A stretch of DNA of 64,000 bases, taken from assembly GCA_910587305.1 (NCBI GenBank), contig CAJUKV010000006.1, positions 1 to 64,000 on the forward strand, given 5' to 3'. The notes under the pieces were generated by a model, which saw only the letters and a program-made list of their open reading frames with translations, did no database searches and had not been told where the DNA came from. The DNA is from an uncultured Lachnospiraceae bacterium (GTDB taxonomy: Bacteria; Bacillota; Clostridia; Lachnospirales; Lachnospiraceae). Below, piece by piece: positions 49,709 through 58,677 of this stretch; within the stretch, counting starts at the first letter, position 1; the number at the start of each line of letters is the position of its first letter. A program made the translations under genes and the position numbers.

Positions 49709-50455
49709 ATGTTATTAGAAGGAAAAGTTGCAGTGGTTACAGGCGGAACCAGAGGAATTGGATTTGAGATTGTACGTAAGTATCTTTCAAACGGCGCAAA
49801 GGTGGTATTATTTGGCTCCAGACAGGAGACGGTGGATAAGGCACTGGAAAAATTAAATGCGGAAAATCCGGCATGGGAATTTGACGGAATGTGCCCGAAG
49901 CTGACCGACGCCGCACAGGTGGAAAAAGCGATCCTGGCGGTGAAGGAGAAATACGGGAGAATTGACATTCTGGTGAACAATGCGGGAATTTCCCAGAGCA
50001 CTCCTCTTTATAATTACACAGCCGAAGAATTCGATAAATGCATTGATTTGAATGTGTGCGCATTGTTTTATGCAATTCTGCCTACGGCAAAAATTATGAA
50101 AGAGCAGGGAGGAGGCTGTATTTTAAACACCAGCTCTATGGTAAGCATTTCCGGACAGCCTGCCGGAGTTGGCTATCCTACCAGTAAGTTTGCAGTTAAT
50201 GGCATGACCATTTCTCTTGCAAGAGAGCTGGCAAAGGATCACATTCGTGTGAACGCGGTGGCTCCCGGCGTAACCAAAACGGACATGGTGGCGTCCCTTC
50301 CGGCTGATGTGGTGGCAAGAATTTCCGCGCAGATACCTCTTGGCAGACCGGGAGAGGCTGAGGAAGTTGCAAATGCATTCCTTTATCTTGCCAGCGATAT
50401 GGCCTCCTATGTGACAGGTGAAATTTTGTCGGTGGACGGAGCCAGCCGTGCATAA
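49709..50455 (+). CDS. Short-chain dehydrogenase/reductase
   Basis: A 248-residue classical SDR. Cofactor motif TGGTRGIG (about 10-17), NNAG, catalytic Ser in NTSSMVS, and YPTSK as the YxxxK pair; C-terminal GEILSVDGASRA. The sequence AVVTGGTRGIGFEIVRKYLS followed by NGAKVVLFGSRQETVDKAL reminds me of BaiA-type bile acid 3-alpha-hydroxysteroid dehydrogenases, but FabG-like sugar or alcohol dehydrogenases cannot be excluded. No other bai genes are near. GGAGG precedes ATG 49709. Confidence 0.85.
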   Translation: MLLEGKVAVVTGGTRGIGFEIVRKYLSNGAKVVLFGSRQETVDKALEKLNAENPAWEFDGMCPKLTDAAQVEKAILAVKEKYGRIDILVNNAGISQSTPLYNYTAEEFDKCIDLNVCALFYAILPTAKIMKEQGGGCILNTSSMVSISGQPAGVGYPTSKFAVNGMTISLARELAKDHIRVNAVAPGVTKTDMVASLPADVVARISAQIPLGRPGEAEEVANAFLYLASDMASYVTGEILSVDGASRA

Positions 50456-50505
50456 CGGAGCACGGAAATCAGCCGTGAAAAGTAATATTAAATAAATGAT
50501 TGTAT

Positions 50506-50649
50506 GTAACTATTCAGCCAGGTCTGCGCATTTACTGCGCAGACCGTGAGAAAGCGTATATTATGCCAAGAGTGAATCCGGCCCTTCGTCGAAGACGAAC
50601 TTCCAATGGCCGGATTCAGTAACTATGAAGCCGAAGGCTGAATAGTTAC
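50506..50649 (+). mobile_element. GTAAC MITE, full-length copy 2 (144 bp) with 8-bp target duplication
   Basis: Perfect 14-bp terminal inverted repeats GTAACTATTCAGCC and GGCTGAATAGTTAC. Exact octamers GATTGTAT flank it at 50498-50505 and 50650-50657. Hairpins match copy 1 with paired changes: GGTCTGCGC/GCGCAGACC, GAATCCGGCC/GGCCGGATTC, TTCGTC/GACGAA. It lies 50 bp after the SDR stop and just above the glycogen synthase promoter region (TATAAT at 50703-50708). Confidence 0.9.
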
Positions 50650-50740
50650 GATTGTATGGCAGAATATTACAAATTTTTCTTTTAATAGGCGAATGATTGT
50701 TGTATAATAATATGAAATAATAGTTAGTGGAGGGTTCGTA

Positions 50741-52186
50741 ATGAAAAATATATTATTTGTCGCATCAGAGGGTGTTCCGTTTATTAAGACGGGCGGTCTT
50801 GCCGATGTAGTGGGTTCGCTGCCAAAATGCATTGATAAGCAGTATTTTGATGTGAGGGTGATTCTTCCTAAATATACCTGTATGTCGCAGGAAATGAAGG
50901 ATAAGCTGAGCTATGTCACACATTTTTATATGGATTTCCATTGGAAAAACGAATATGTGGGTATCCTGTATGCGGAAGTGGAAGGCGTGAAGTACTATTT
51001 CATCGACAATGAAATGTTTTTTAACGGTTTTAAGCCTTACAGCGACAATGCTCTGTTTGAAATTGAAAAATTTGCATTCTTTTCTAAAGCGGCGCTGTCT
51101 ATTTTACCGGTCATTGATTTCAGGCCTGATTTGATCCACTGCCACGATTGGCAGACCGGTCTTATTCCGGTGTATTTAAAAGAGCGGTTCCAGGGAAGCG
51201 ATTTTTATCGTGGAATCAAGACCGTTATGACAATCCACAATTTGAAATTCCAGGGTAAATGGAGTATCAAAGAGGTGCAGGATATTACAGGGCTTCCTTC
51301 TTATTATTTCACGCCCGATAAACTGGAGCTGTTTAAGGATGCGAACCTGTTAAAGGGCGGCCTTGTGTACGCGGACGCAATCACCACGGTAAGCGACACT
51401 TACGCAGAGGAAATTAAGACGGAGTTTTACGGGGAGCAGTTGGACGGCCTTATGCGTGCAAGAAGCAATTCCTTAAGGGGTATTGTAAACGGCATCGACT
51501 ATGAGGATTTTAATCCCGAGACGGACAATTATATTGAATACAAATATAATGCGGTAAACTTCCGGAAGGAAAAGATCAAAAATAAACGCGCCCTGCAGGC
51601 GGAGCTTGGACTTGCGCAGGACGATAAGATGATGATGATAGGTATCGTGTCAAGATTAACCGATCAAAAGGGCTTTGACCTGATTGCCTATGTAATGGAT
51701 GAGTTGTGTCAGGATGCGGTTCAGCTTGTTGTATTAGGTACAGGGGAAGAACGCTACGAAAATATGTTCCGGCATTTTGATTGGAAGTATAATGATAAGA
51801 TATCTGCGAATATATATTATTCAGATGCATTATCCCATAAGATTTATGCGGCCAGTGACGCTTTCCTGATGCCTTCTTTGTTTGAGCCCTGCGGTTTAAG
51901 TCAGCTTATGAGCCTTCGTTATGGCACTGTTCCCATTGTAAGGGAAACGGGCGGACTTAAGGATACGGTGCAGCCTTACAATGAATACGAGGGTACGGGA
52001 ACAGGCTTCTCCTTTACCAATTATAATGCTCATGAGATGCTTAGCACCATTCGCTATGCGGAGCATGTTTATTACGATAAGAAACGTGAGTGGAATAAGA
52101 TGGTGGACCGTGGCATGGCAGTTGATTTTTCATGGAATGTTTCAGCGGCAAAATATCAGGAGATGTATGATTGGCTGATAGGATAA
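50741..52186 (+). CDS. glgA: Glycogen (starch) synthase, GT5
   Basis: A 481-residue ADP-glucose:glucan glucosyltransferase. The KTGGLADVVGSLPK motif (Lys16) binds ADP-glucose; HCHDWQTGLIPVYLK, IVNGIDYEDFNPETD and the C-terminal PSLFEPCGLSQLMSLRYGTV (about residue 380) with TGGLKDTV complete the GT-B fold. The start MKNILFVASEGVPF is canonical. No other glycogen genes are adjacent, so the pathway is scattered. A flippase gene follows 18 bp later. Confidence 0.95.
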   Translation: MKNILFVASEGVPFIKTGGLADVVGSLPKCIDKQYFDVRVILPKYTCMSQEMKDKLSYVTHFYMDFHWKNEYVGILYAEVEGVKYYFIDNEMFFNGFKPYSDNALFEIEKFAFFSKAALSILPVIDFRPDLIHCHDWQTGLIPVYLKERFQGSDFYRGIKTVMTIHNLKFQGKWSIKEVQDITGLPSYYFTPDKLELFKDANLLKGGLVYADAITTVSDTYAEEIKTEFYGEQLDGLMRARSNSLRGIVNGIDYEDFNPETDNYIEYKYNAVNFRKEKIKNKRALQAELGLAQDDKMMMIGIVSRLTDQKGFDLIAYVMDELCQDAVQLVVLGTGEERYENMFRHFDWKYNDKISANIYYSDALSHKIYAASDAFLMPSLFEPCGLSQLMSLRYGTVPIVRETGGLKDTVQPYNEYEGTGTGFSFTNYNAHEMLSTIRYAEHVYYDKKREWNKMVDRGMAVDFSWNVSAAKYQEMYDWLIG

Positions 52187-52204
52187 GATTTTTTGGAGAC
52201 AAAA

Positions 52205-54070
52205 ATGCCAAACAACAAAAAGAAAGACAGCTTTATAATGCAGGCGGGGATTCTGGCTTCGGCCGGAATCATCGTCCGCATTATTGGACTTCTGTATAAC
52301 ACGCCGCTTGTAGCGATTATCGGAGACGAGGGAAACGGATATTATAACAGCGCTTACTATGCATACAGTATTATTCTGCTGATTTCTTCTTACAGTATTC
52401 CATCCGCCGTATCCAAGGTGATTGCCCAGAGGCTTGCCACAAAGGAATATCGAAATGCGCACAGAATTTTCCGCTGCGCTTTTATTTATGTGCTGGTAGT
52501 AGGTAGTATTGCCAGCTTATTTGTGTTTTTTGGAGCGGGATTTCTGGTGGAGATGGAAAGCGCCATTTTCCCCCTTAAGATACTGGCTCCTACGATTTTT
52601 TTCAGCGGCATACTGGGAGTTTTGAGAGGATATTTCCAGGCCCATAAAACCATGGTACAGACCTCCGTATCCCAAATCATAGAGCAGCTTGTCAATGCGG
52701 GAGCAAGCATCGGCATGGCGTATGTGTTGGTCCGGATGGTGGCGGATCAGGATGCCACAACTCAAGCATCATACGGCGCCGCAGGCGGAACCATAGGTAC
52801 CGGGGCGGGCGTATTGGCGGGGCTTTTGTTTATGACAGGCGTCTATGCCCTTAACCGAAAGACCATTAAAAAAAGAATAGAACGGGATAAAAACCATGAA
52901 GACGAGTCATACAAAGATATTTTTAAGATGATTCTGCTGGTGGTAACGCCCTTTATTATAAGTACGGGTATTTATAACGTAAATACTTTTCTTGACAACA
53001 ACATTTATCAGAGAATTATGATGGAGGTAAGAAATCTGCCGGAGTCCCTTGTGGCGACTGATCTAAGCACGGTGGCTAAGGGGACGAAGATTTCCAATAT
53101 ACCAATTGCCCTGGCCTCTGCTATGGCAACTGCGCTTATCCCCGGCATTTCCAGCGATTTTGTTAAGGGGCAGCTAAAAGGAGTGCGCAGCAAGGTGGCC
53201 AAGTCGGTGAAGGTGACCATGCTGATTTCCATTCCCTGTGCGGTGGGACTTGGCGTACTCTCTAAGCCTGTTATGATGGTGATTTTTCATCAGCCTGATA
53301 CTCTTTTCATTTCATCCATACTGCTTTCCTGTATGTCGGTGAGCATTATTTTTTATTCTTTGTCTACCCTGACCCAGGCAATTTTGCAGTCCATTGGAAG
53401 GATGAAAACACCGATTATAAACGCCCTGGTGGCAGTACTCATTCATGCAGGGGTGATGGTGGCAATGATGCTTTTTCTGGAGGAAAAATACAGTCTTTAC
53501 TACTATGTATTTGCAACCGTGTTATACGCCTTTATTTTATGTGTTTTCAATCAGATTGCCGTGCACCGTTATCTGAAATACAGCCAGGAGGTAATCAAAA
53601 CCTTTTTCATACCAATTTTTGCTTCCGTGATAATGGGAGTTGTAGTATATGGCGTGTACCAGGGGCTTTATTTCCTGTGCAAAATCAATATTTTAGCGCT
53701 GTCAGTTGCTATTATGGCGGGAGCTATCGTTTACTTTGTGCTGGTGATACACTTTAAGGCTGTGTCCGAGGAGGAGCTGCGCGGCATGCCAAAGGGACAC
53801 ATGATGATCGGCATAGCGAAAAAGATTGGCATACTGAAAGAAGATACAAAGAAAAAGAAAAAAGGCTCCGGGAAAAAGAAGGCTTCACCGGCCAAAAAGA
53901 AAACGGCGAACAAACAGGCCGTAACACAGGAAAAGACGGCGGGAGGCAGAAGGGAGTTTGTAAAGGAATTGGACAGTACGGGTATGGGGAGAAATCAAAC
54001 AATAAGTGAAAAATGGGAGAACGATTACCCGGACATAGATTCTGATGAGGATTACTGGCTGGATGATTGA
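52205..54070 (+). CDS. MOP-superfamily polysaccharide flippase (SpoVB/MurJ-like)
   Basis: A 621-residue membrane protein with about 14 spans, starting QAGILASAGIIVRIIGLLYN and containing IIGDEGNGYYNSAYYAYSII, ILGVLRGYFQAHKTMVQTSV and TQAILQSIGRMKTPIINALV. This is the SpoVB/YtgP (MurJ) branch that flips lipid-linked peptidoglycan precursors. After residue 540 comes a long Lys-rich cytoplasmic tail (KKKKKGSGKKKASPAKKKTA) ending in an acidic DSDEDYWLDD, which is unusual. GGAG before ATG 52205 is preferred over ATG 52193. Confidence 0.85.
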   Translation: MPNNKKKDSFIMQAGILASAGIIVRIIGLLYNTPLVAIIGDEGNGYYNSAYYAYSIILLISSYSIPSAVSKVIAQRLATKEYRNAHRIFRCAFIYVLVVGSIASLFVFFGAGFLVEMESAIFPLKILAPTIFFSGILGVLRGYFQAHKTMVQTSVSQIIEQLVNAGASIGMAYVLVRMVADQDATTQASYGAAGGTIGTGAGVLAGLLFMTGVYALNRKTIKKRIERDKNHEDESYKDIFKMILLVVTPFIISTGIYNVNTFLDNNIYQRIMMEVRNLPESLVATDLSTVAKGTKISNIPIALASAMATALIPGISSDFVKGQLKGVRSKVAKSVKVTMLISIPCAVGLGVLSKPVMMVIFHQPDTLFISSILLSCMSVSIIFYSLSTLTQAILQSIGRMKTPIINALVAVLIHAGVMVAMMLFLEEKYSLYYYVFATVLYAFILCVFNQIAVHRYLKYSQEVIKTFFIPIFASVIMGVVVYGVYQGLYFLCKINILALSVAIMAGAIVYFVLVIHFKAVSEEELRGMPKGHMMIGIAKKIGILKEDTKKKKKGSGKKKASPAKKKTANKQAVTQEKTAGGRREFVKELDSTGMGRNQTISEKWENDYPDIDSDEDYWLDD

Positions 54071-54187
54071 CTCCCGGGAGCAATGCGTCAGGCGGTTGTG
54101 AAAAGCCATCTAACGGCTGCCTTAGATAAATTTCGGAAAAGAAAGAAGAATTGCTATTCATATGGAAAGGTTTGAGGAAGGATTTTC

Positions 54188-54916
54188 ATGGGAAGAATCA
54201 TAAAGAATGCCGTACTTACCATACTAATTTTGACATTAGGAACCAGCACAGCCTTTTTGGCATATCTGCATTTTTTTGCATCGGGCGAGAGAGGTTTTTC
54301 GGGAGAATGGGTGGCAAATCTGGACGTAACGGAGCAGGCTGCGGTTACGGCCCTTGACTGGCTGCAGGATATAGAAGCCGTATCAATCTCACTGGAGGAT
54401 ATGGAGCCCTATATGCGGAACCTGATAATTCCGGTCAACCTTTCAATGGAACAGTCGGGGCGTTTAGGGGGGACTTTCCGGTGCGATATCGGGCCGGATA
54501 GCTATGACGCCTGCAGGCAGGCGGCGTATGAAGGATTTGCCACAGGCTTTCGTGCGCTTTTGGGAGAAAGGCTGCACATGGCAGGATATGAAGGGGATAC
54601 CAGCCAGGAGGGCGTTGAAGCTCTTGTGGCTGAGAGCCTGGGGATGTCCACCGTTTCTTATTTGATGACGTATGGCCCGGCGCTGATCCCTTCACTGGAA
54701 GAATTGCAGGAAAGGTATGAGGGCAGTGGAACCTATGAGGTGAGGGAAGATATTTTGGTAAGACACTATGATGCCGGAGGGCCCTCCGTCATAAGGGAGG
54801 AATATTATATCAGGAAAGGGGATAGCCTTATCCTGTCAGGAGAAGTGGGAGAGGAATCTTCCGAATCATTTTTTGACCGGTATCCTATATTATATACTTT
54901 GAAAAAGAACAATTAA
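54188..54916 (+). CDS. Hypothetical membrane-anchored extracytoplasmic protein
   Basis: A 242-residue protein with one N-terminal span (AVLTILILTLGTSTAFLAYL), the rest predicted outside the membrane. The extracellular part is acidic and has no motif I recognise (VTEQAAVTALDWLQDIEAVS; EEYYIRKGDSLILSGEVG). AAGGA lies 6 bases before the ATG. It lies between a flippase and a DD-carboxypeptidase gene on the same strand, so a role in cell-wall assembly is possible, but only by position. Confidence 0.6.
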   Translation: MGRIIKNAVLTILILTLGTSTAFLAYLHFFASGERGFSGEWVANLDVTEQAAVTALDWLQDIEAVSISLEDMEPYMRNLIIPVNLSMEQSGRLGGTFRCDIGPDSYDACRQAAYEGFATGFRALLGERLHMAGYEGDTSQEGVEALVAESLGMSTVSYLMTYGPALIPSLEELQERYEGSGTYEVREDILVRHYDAGGPSVIREEYYIRKGDSLILSGEVGEESSESFFDRYPILYTLKKNN

Positions 54917-54918
54917 AA

Positions 54919-54959
54919 CTTCACACTTAGAAGAATACCTTGAGAAACAGGCATTCTTC
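54919..54959 (+). repeat. Hairpin repeat, second copy of the 5540-5579 sequence
   Basis: CTTCACACTTAGAAGAATAC then CTTGAGAAACAGGCATTCTTC matches 5539-5579 at most positions, with the same GAAGAAT/ATTCTTC arms. Both copies start within 3 bp of an upstream stop codon and end before the next gene. A CGC-rich hairpin, GTCGCGGC/GCCGCGAC, follows near 54971-54990. Confidence 0.65.
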
Positions 54960-55002
54960 CCACATATTTGTGTCGCGGCAAAGCCGCGACATGGGGGTTG
55001 GT

Positions 55003-56442
55003 ATGAAAACAGTTTTACAGAAAATAAGTTCTCTTATGTTGACGGTGTTTTTGATATGTTTTCTGCTGCCTGTCAGGGTATGGGCAAGCTTTGAGATTCC
55101 CGGAACCTGTCAGGTGCAGACGGACAGCGGCGCTGCAGGCACGGTGAAAACTCTGGATTACAGTTATGTCAACAATACATATCTTTCGCTGAGAGATATG
55201 GCGATGCTTCTCAAAGATACGGAGAAATCTTTTTCTTTGGAGGTTACCCAAAGTTTTGTTTCTCTGACCACAGGAGCCATATATTCGCCGGTGGGAATAG
55301 AAAATACTCCCTGGGAAAGTGATGAAAATCCGGATATTCCTCTGCGACGAAACGATTTTCAGGTGGACGGACAAAAGGCGGTTTACCATACGCTGATTGC
55401 AAGGCTTCCCTCAGGAGGGTATGACTGCTTTATGATGACAACGGACCTGGCAATGCTGCTGGATGTAAGCATCGTTTTTTCCGAAGAAGATATTCTTAAA
55501 GTTAATACAGGGGAACCTTTTTATGCTTCGCCTGCCGATTTGGAACAGGCCGGTTATTTTTATGGCGTCAACGGTGTGCTGGTTGGGGATGCTACTACAG
55601 GGGAGATATTTTTCAGGTATCAGTCGGATGAGCCATTTCCCATCGCCAGCACTTCCAAACTTATGACCTGCCTTCTGACGATGGATGCCATATCGGCCGG
55701 TCAGATTACGCCTTCCCAGTCTGTCACCATCTCTGAGGCAGTGGAAGGACTGGCAGTCTCAGGAGATGGGGTGATTCCTTTAAAAGCAGGAGAACAGATT
55801 ACCGTTCAGGAGCTTTTAATCGGCCTGCTTCTGCCATCCAGCAACGAATGTGCGCTATGCCTGGCGGAAACAATTGCCGGTTCGGAGGATAATTTTGTTC
55901 AAAGAATGAATGAGAAGGCGCAGGAGCTGGGACTTTCCCAGGCAGTCTTTTATAACAGTCATGGCCTGCCTTCCTTTACGGAAGATTCCATTTCTTCAAA
56001 GCGGCAGAACCGTATGAGCGCAGAGGATATGTTTCGGCTTTCCTCTTACCTTTTAAAGGTTTACCCTCAGATTACGGAGATCACTTCGATGAAGGAAGCC
56101 ACCCTGGAATCTTCGGATTTTAAGGTGCAAAATGGGAATCCGCTTCTTTATAATATGTCCCAGGTTACAGGCTTAAAAACAGGAACCACCAATAAAGCCG
56201 GTGCCTGTCTGGTCACCTCCCTTACCGTGGAGGATGAAGGGCAGGAGCATGATTTGGTTGTGGTGGTTTTAGGGAGCGAGGATTCCATGGAGCGGGGAAG
56301 GGTATCAGGACTGCTGGCCAGATATGCGCTTACGGCTTTCTATGATGGGATGGAGGATGATGCAGGGGGGCATTTAAAAAATCTTCCCGTACATGCGGAA
56401 GCAGTAGTGGATTGTATCATCAAAGACGCCATAAAGCAATAG
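55003..56442 (+). CDS. D-alanyl-D-alanine carboxypeptidase (peptidase S11) with N-terminal stalk-like domain
   Basis: About 479 residues. A signal peptide (SSLMLTVFLICFLLPVRVWA) is followed by a roughly 150-residue domain resembling the copper-amine-oxidase N-terminal/stalk type (NTYLSLRDMAMLLKDTEKSF). The S11 catalytic domain has STSK (Ser216, Lys219), SSNECA and KTGTTNKAG near residue 392. It trims the terminal D-Ala of peptidoglycan stem peptides outside the membrane. ATG 55003 follows a GGGGG tract; earlier in-frame ATGs lack one. Confidence 0.88.
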   Translation: MKTVLQKISSLMLTVFLICFLLPVRVWASFEIPGTCQVQTDSGAAGTVKTLDYSYVNNTYLSLRDMAMLLKDTEKSFSLEVTQSFVSLTTGAIYSPVGIENTPWESDENPDIPLRRNDFQVDGQKAVYHTLIARLPSGGYDCFMMTTDLAMLLDVSIVFSEEDILKVNTGEPFYASPADLEQAGYFYGVNGVLVGDATTGEIFFRYQSDEPFPIASTSKLMTCLLTMDAISAGQITPSQSVTISEAVEGLAVSGDGVIPLKAGEQITVQELLIGLLLPSSNECALCLAETIAGSEDNFVQRMNEKAQELGLSQAVFYNSHGLPSFTEDSISSKRQNRMSAEDMFRLSSYLLKVYPQITEITSMKEATLESSDFKVQNGNPLLYNMSQVTGLKTGTTNKAGACLVTSLTVEDEGQEHDLVVVVLGSEDSMERGRVSGLLARYALTAFYDGMEDDAGGHLKNLPVHAEAVVDCIIKDAIKQ

Positions 56443-56457
56443 GACAGGAAGGGCTAA

Positions 56458-56625
56458 ATTCTACTGCTTAAGAACTTCCGCCATAGCGTGTACGGGCGCG
56501 ATATTGGGAGGGAGTACCGGCCTGATTTGCTGTTTTCTGATGATGAATTTCTGAATAGAGTCAAACGACATCCTATGGCGCTTTGGAAATGTGGCGGCAG
56601 AGAAAAAAGTGGTTCAAAGAATTAA
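56458..56625 (+). pseudogene. Possible gene remnant after the S11 gene
   Basis: A 55-codon open frame without any start, bounded by stops, reading NFRHSVYGRDIGREYRPDLL then FSDDEFLNRVKRHPMALWK. The composition looks protein-like rather than random, but I do not recognise the family. It could be the tail of a decayed gene. The gap between the S11 and AraC genes (56443-56671) holds nothing else. Confidence 0.3.
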
Positions 56626-56671
56626 AAATACATAAAACCAAATGCGTTTCCTTTGAGTAGTGTTCCATCTG

Positions 56672-57526
56672 CTACGAGCTGTATCGACTATATTTTTTGG
56701 GGGAGATGCCCACTGCCTTTGTAAACGCCTTGAAAAAAGCGCTGTAATCTGTGAAGCCGCTTTTTTCATAAGCGGTCATGACGCTGACGCCATCACTTAA
56801 GAGAGATTTGGCGATACTGATTCGTCTTGCGGTGACGTATTTATTGATGGTGGTGCCGGTTGCGGATTTAAAAATCCGGCAGATATAAGACTCGCTTAAA
56901 AAAAATTCTTCGGCCAGCTCTGATAATGTCAGGGGAGAAGAAATATTCTGATTGATGTAGCTTAAAATATCATCCACCTGATGATTGCAGACAGAATTAT
57001 CGGGCGCTGCCGGTAAAGGGCCTTTCTGAGAAAGACGGTTAACTAAGACTAACAGTTCCATGAACGCTGCCTGCTCATAGATATCGCTGGCATAACCATC
57101 CGCGGCGATAATCTTATTGATATAGTAGAGGAAACGGTTTTGCTGCTCTTTGCTCAGAGAAATTCTGTGGCAGAAGAAATCGGATCTTTGAGAAAAGCAG
57201 GCATCTAAGTTTGTTTCCCCGGAGGAAAGCTGCTTTGGATATTCGGGGTGAATGGACAGGACAATACGTTCATGGGTTGTTTTATCCGCCTGGGTGATTT
57301 TATGACTTTCATATTGATTGATGACAAACAAATCTCCGGGTTCAATGGCATAGAGCTTATTGTCAATCAGAAACTGTTTTCCGCCGGATACGGAATAATA
57401 AAGTTCATAGCAATTATGGATATGCATATCCATTGTCTTTTCTTCTTTATACAAATGCGCGATGGCGAAGGTATGAGCCGCCGCGCATTGATCAATTGCC
57501 TGCTGACAGGAATACAATTCGTTCAT
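56672..57526 (-). CDS. AraC-family regulator with N-terminal cupin
   Basis: About 284 residues. The N-terminal cupin-type sensor (HIHNCYELYYSVSGGKQFLI; IEPGDLFVINQYESHKIT) is followed by two C-terminal helix-turn-helix motifs (LTLSELAEEFFLSESYICRI; SVMTAYEKSGFTDYSAFFKA). GGGAGG 6 bases before ATG 57526 sets the start. It is divergent from kduI with a 246-bp gap, so it most likely activates the uronate genes in response to a sugar-acid ligand. Confidence 0.88.
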   Translation of the reverse strand: MNELYSCQQAIDQCAAAHTFAIAHLYKEEKTMDMHIHNCYELYYSVSGGKQFLIDNKLYAIEPGDLFVINQYESHKITQADKTTHERIVLSIHPEYPKQLSSGETNLDACFSQRSDFFCHRISLSKEQQNRFLYYINKIIAADGYASDIYEQAAFMELLVLVNRLSQKGPLPAAPDNSVCNHQVDDILSYINQNISSPLTLSELAEEFFLSESYICRIFKSATGTTINKYVTARRISIAKSLLSDGVSVMTAYEKSGFTDYSAFFKAFTKAVGISPKKYSRYSS

Positions 57527-57631
57527 ACTAATCCTCCCTGCGTCCATAGCCGTTAACTTAAAAACATTGTCTGTTAGAGTTTATTGTAAATGAAATGTTC
57601 AATATTTTCAATATTTATAAAAATATTTGAA

Positions 57632-57660
57632 AAGACATAGATAATTTGTTTCTGTATAAT
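57632..57660 (+). promoter_or_regulatory. Predicted promoter of kduI-kduD
   Basis: AAGACA (57632-57637), 17 bp, TATAAT (57655-57660). The imperfect -35 fits activation by the divergently encoded AraC protein. The leader is about 105 bases. Confidence 0.6.
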
Positions 57661-57772
57661 AATCTGTACGAACATATTACTAAGTAATTGAAACTCGCAA
57701 ATCATGAAATTGTCCAGGCAGATTTGCGCTTTCAATCACCTGATATATTGTAAAGAAAGGATGGAGGAAGAA

Positions 57773-58633
57773 ATGGAATTAAGGACGGCGGCTTCACCAA
57801 AGGATGTGAAGCATTACACTACGCAGAGACTGCGGGAAGAATTTTTGATTCAGGATTTGTTTTTACCCGGACAGATTAAGATGGTATACAGCCATGTAGA
57901 CAGGATTATCACAGGGGGAGCGGTTCCGGTTAAGCCCCTTAAGCTGACGGCAGGAGAGGAGCTGCGTGCGGAATATTTCCTGCAAAGGAGAGAGATGGGC
58001 GTTATCAATGTGGGAGGTGCAGGAACAATTACCGTTGACGGAAAAGAATATCGGACAGGTTACAAGGAAGGCATGTATATTGGAATGGGAGCAAAGGACA
58101 TTGTTTTTGCAAGCGTGGACGCACAGGAGCCGGCTAAGTTTTACATCAACAGCGCTCCTGCCCATAAAACATATCCCACCGTTTTAATTAAGCCGGAGGG
58201 GACACCGGAGGAAGGCGTTGTGATCGTGAAGGATGAAAACAAAGTGGAGCTTGGGTCTTTGGAGGACGCAAACCACAGGGTTATCTGCAAGTATATTCTT
58301 CCGGGCCAGGTTGAGAGCTGCCAGTTGGTGATGGGGATGACAAAGCTTGCCCCCGGAAGTGTTTGGAATACTATGCCATGCCACACCCACGACAGGCGAA
58401 TGGAGGTATATCTTTACTTTGAGATGCCTGAGGATGCAATTGTGATGCATTATATGGGAGAGCCTGATGAGACAAGGCATATTGTAATGAGAAATGAGGA
58501 AGCGGTTATCTCGCCAAGCTGGTCGATTCACGCAGGATGTGGTACCGGAGCTTACACCTTTATATGGGGAATGGTGGGAGAAAACCAGGCCTTTGATGAT
58601 ATGGACAATGTGGAAATGAAGGATTTACAGTGA
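57773..58633 (+). CDS. kduI: 5-dehydro-4-deoxy-D-glucuronate isomerase
   Basis: A 286-residue cupin-fold isomerase that converts 4-deoxy-L-threo-5-hexosulose uronate to 2,5-diketo-3-deoxygluconate in pectin, alginate-like and glycosaminoglycan breakdown. Family landmarks are YTTQRLREEFLIQDLFLPGQ, the metal-site region MPCHTHDRRMEVYLYFEMPE and WSIHAGCGTGAYTFIWGM. GGAGG 6 bases before ATG 57773 fixes the start against ATG 57704. kduD follows after 44 bp and performs the next step. Confidence 0.95.
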   Translation: MELRTAASPKDVKHYTTQRLREEFLIQDLFLPGQIKMVYSHVDRIITGGAVPVKPLKLTAGEELRAEYFLQRREMGVINVGGAGTITVDGKEYRTGYKEGMYIGMGAKDIVFASVDAQEPAKFYINSAPAHKTYPTVLIKPEGTPEEGVVIVKDENKVELGSLEDANHRVICKYILPGQVESCQLVMGMTKLAPGSVWNTMPCHTHDRRMEVYLYFEMPEDAIVMHYMGEPDETRHIVMRNEEAVISPSWSIHAGCGTGAYTFIWGMVGENQAFDDMDNVEMKDLQ

Positions 58634-58677
58634 AAATGCAGTTTATGCAGGCGTGTAGAATCGAAAGGAGAAAAGTA

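Noticed and set aside
49709..50455. Assignment of the SDR as bile acid dehydrogenase BaiA
   Set aside because: Only a general resemblance in the first 45 residues; no other bile acid genes are present, so the specific name was not used.
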